Positions 14,413-15,729 of a stretch of DNA of 15,729 nucleotides are shown in pieces. Source of the DNA: Bacteroidota bacterium (GTDB taxonomy: Bacteria; Bacteroidota; Bacteroidia; Bacteroidales; Paludibacteraceae); contig JAKLIM010000038.1 of assembly GCA_022709605.1 (NCBI GenBank), forward strand, positions 1 through 15,729, written 5' to 3'. Within the stretch, counting starts at the first letter, position 1, and each line of letters opens with the position of its first letter. Both the position numbers and the translations under genes were made by a program. The notes under the pieces are model-generated. The model saw nothing but the letters and a program-made list of their open reading frames with translations. It ran no database searches and was not told where the DNA came from.

Positions 14413-14838
14413 CTAATAAAACAACTGCGACAACACATTGTTGGCATCGTTTGTAGCTGGTTTCAATCCTAAAAACTTGGTATATTGCGAAGCAGTTAAT
14501 ACCGGTTTTAGTTTTGTGCTTAATTTCTGGGTTAACTTGGCAAGTTTTGCAACATATTGATTTTTGTTGGTAGTGGCCGAAGCAATAATGCCTGACTTAT
14601 CCTGTAAAAAGCTTGTAACTGCACTTAAAACTTTTGTCTTCTGATCAGGAGTTAGTTTAAGTTTGGTATTCAGTTTCGACAGAATGCCACTCGACAATGA
14701 ATTAACATCAAAACCGGAAGCCGAAGCTACACTTGTTGCTTTTTTTGCTGCATTTTGTAAAGTACCCGACGAAATTTGTGCATTGGCTCCAAATACAATC
14801 CCCATAGTAATTGTAAGAATTAGAAAAATCTTTTTCAT
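14413..14838 (-). CDS. Small exported helical protein with LTxxQ-type motifs
   Basis: The 141-residue product has a signal peptide (MKKIFLILTITMGIVFGANA, cut likely after residue 20). The mature part is Ala/Ser/Lys/Leu-rich and predicted helical. LTPDQKTKVLSAVTSFL at 62-78 and LTASQYTKFLGL at 114-125 resemble the paired LTxxQ motifs of the periplasmic Spy/CpxP-type chaperone and metal-stress family, with a lysine-rich helix between them (KLAKLTQKLSTKLK). The match is motif-level only, so a Spy-like role is a suggestion. It is convergent with the DUF2442-type gene across a strong terminator and appears to be a single-gene unit. I found no clear TAnnTTTG promoter in the 161 bp upstream (14839-14999). 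Confidence 0.75.
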   Translation of the reverse strand: MKKIFLILTITMGIVFGANAQISSGTLQNAAKKATSVASASGFDVNSLSSGILSKLNTKLKLTPDQKTKVLSAVTSFLQDKSGIIASATTNKNQYVAKLAKLTQKLSTKLKPVLTASQYTKFLGLKPATNDANNVLSQLFY

Positions 14839-14999
14839 TTTTTGATTGATTTTTAAATGATTAGTGATAATTTATGTTTAAAAAAAATTGCGAAATTTTA
14901 TTTTACATAAATCATGCCATTTTGAACTTTGAAAAACAATGCAATTTTTTCAAGCGTTAATTAATTGGCGAACAGAACAGGGTTAATTATGTTCAAAAT

Positions 15000-15437
15000 T
15001 CAATGGTGATTAGTTGTTGAAATATATATTCTCACCTGATAACTTTGATAACAATATTTATTATTAATGCCGGGATAAGGCAGAACATTTAATAATCTAA
15101 ATTCACGACCATATAACCGTATTGTTTGTCCGAAAGACTCTAAAGTATTTAGTTTAAACAAAATTGGATGGGAGTTTTCAACCATTAATTTCATCCGCAC
15201 TTCAGCATTACCTGCCCATACACATACCAAACCATCGGGACATCTTGAATCTGACAACACAGAATCAATCTGCAAGCTAAAGTTAGATAGTTTATTTTGA
15301 TATACCTCATTAATACCAATTGTGATTGTGTCACTAAGCTTACCGGATACATCTTTCGAACTTATAGAGTAGCAACTTGTAACTGAAAAGCCAAAAAGCA
15401 TGAGGAGAATTACGAAAAAAGAAGATTGTATTCTCAT
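15000..15437 (-). CDS. Small lipoprotein with a DSRCP...CVWAGNA motif
   Basis: The 145-residue product begins MRIQSSFFVILLMLFGFSVTSC, a lipoprotein signal with Cys22 as the acylated residue. The mature part contains SDSRCPDGLVCVWAGNAEVRMKL (62-84), whose two cysteines (66 and 72), Trp74 and Gly76 recur in small uncharacterised bacterial lipoproteins and suggest a disulfide- or metal-stabilised loop. The rest is predicted beta-rich and ends in a short Tyr-rich tail with a terminal His pair (TTNHH). No function can be assigned. It lies between the glyS terminator and the LTxxQ-type gene on the same strand, so it needs its own promoter or read-through; I see no good TAnnTTTG box in 15438-15502. 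Confidence 0.78.
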   Translation of the reverse strand: MRIQSSFFVILLMLFGFSVTSCYSISSKDVSGKLSDTITIGINEVYQNKLSNFSLQIDSVLSDSRCPDGLVCVWAGNAEVRMKLMVENSHPILFKLNTLESFGQTIRLYGREFRLLNVLPYPGINNKYCYQSYQVRIYISTTNHH

Positions 15438-15502
15438 AGAGTATTATATTTAATCAATCAGATGCTTGTAATAACTTAAACGTTGCATTATGAACTGTTT
15501 TT

Positions 15503-15548
15503 AAAAACGAAGAGGATATCAAAATCAATTGATATCCTCTTCGTTTTT
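15503..15548 (-). terminator. Strong intrinsic terminator after glyS
   Basis: Arms AAAAACGAAGAGGATATC (15503-15520) and GATATCCTCTTCGTTTTT (15531-15548) are perfectly complementary over 18 bp, and AA/TT pairs extend the stem to 20 bp around a 6-nt loop. On the - strand the stem ends in a T-run, 21 nt past the glyS stop. The A-run/T-run symmetry means it could also act on the + strand, although no + strand gene reads into it. Confidence 0.9.
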
Positions 15549-15568
15549 CACACTAATTAAATGATTCT

Positions 15569-15729
15569 TTACTCAACAATTTTCTTAAATAAGTTTTTCA
15601 TGTTCACCAAATCGCCAATGATGCTGTGCAAATCGGCAACTGCCACACGTATCTGCAACATGCTGTCGCGGTATCGGATTGTAACTGTATTATCTTCAAG
15701 CGTTTGATGATCTACAGTGACACAGAAAG
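15569..15729 (-). CDS. glyS: Glycyl-tRNA synthetase, C-terminal end (partial at window edge)
   Basis: The last 52 or so codons read FCVTVDHQTLEDNTVTIRYRD then SMLQIRVAVADLHSIIGDLV and KNLFKKIVE before TAA at 15569. The pattern P-F-C(V/I)T(V/I)D..(T/S)LED.TVT(I/L)R.RD...Q.R is the C-terminal anticodon-binding end of the single-chain dimeric class II glycyl-tRNA synthetase, which charges tRNA-Gly in the cytosol. The catalytic domain lies beyond the right window edge. The gene is closed by the perfect hairpin at 15548-15503. The call rests on this short C-terminus alone, but the motif is distinctive. Confidence 0.88.
   Translation of the reverse strand, partial: FCVTVDHQTLEDNTVTIRYRDSMLQIRVAVADLHSIIGDLVNMKNLFKKIVE

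Noticed and set aside
14839..14999. Possible small RNA or promoter between the LTxxQ-type and DSRCP lipoprotein genes
   Set aside because: Only AT-rich DNA with no convincing promoter box, strong hairpin or open frame.
1..15729. tRNA, rRNA or insertion sequence
   Set aside because: I saw no tRNA-like cloverleaf ends, no rRNA-like stretch, and no transposase motif or terminal inverted repeats.

Overview
The window looks like a piece of a Bacteroidota genome, most likely Bacteroidales-like. The evidence is the very long K/E/P-rich IF-2 N-terminus, the rimP-nusA-infB order, a tsaD/tamB divergent pair followed by a DUF3256-type gene, a SusC-type receptor fragment, and several matches to the Bacteroidota promoter pattern TTTG-N19-21-TAnnTTTG in place of E. 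coli-type -35/-10 boxes. Coding DNA is moderately AT-rich and intergenic DNA very AT-rich.

Layout. (1) Positions 1-123 hold an internal piece of a SusC/RagA-family TonB-dependent receptor on the + strand. It abuts infB (- strand) so that both genes are cut in mid-domain; this is the strongest anomaly and probably an assembly chimera or contig-end artefact. (2) 124-3601 (- strand) is the transcription/translation operon rimP-nusA-infB, with a clear promoter and a strong hairpin in its short leader. (3) 3785-4991 (+) is a stand-alone butyrate kinase gene with its own promoter and a terminator-like stem-loop. (4) 4995-6623 (-) is tsaD followed by a small exosortase-family gene. (5) 6799-11899 (+) is a TamB-like gene plus a DUF3256-type exported protein, probably one operon; the best promoter match would put the transcript start almost on the tamB start codon. 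(6) 11900-14304 looks like accessory DNA: a decayed 42-bp tandem repeat, two overlapping related lipoprotein genes of unknown function, and a DUF4160/DUF2442 gene pair whose first member has a nonsense codon. (7) 14364-15729 holds a bidirectional terminator, an exported LTxxQ-type protein (-), a small lipoprotein with a DSRCP...CVWAGNA motif (-), a perfect 20-bp hairpin terminator, and the 3' end of a glycyl-tRNA synthetase gene (-).

Functionally the window mixes core information processing (RimP, NusA, IF-2, TsaD, GlyRS), envelope biogenesis (TamB, exosortase, lipoproteins), one fermentative/acyl-CoA enzyme (Buk) and small accessory genes. No complete new defence or mobile system is visible. 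The items most worth checking are the infB/SusC junction, the 42-bp repeat, the near-leaderless tamB promoter, the orphan exosortase, and the broken DUF4160/DUF2442 pair.
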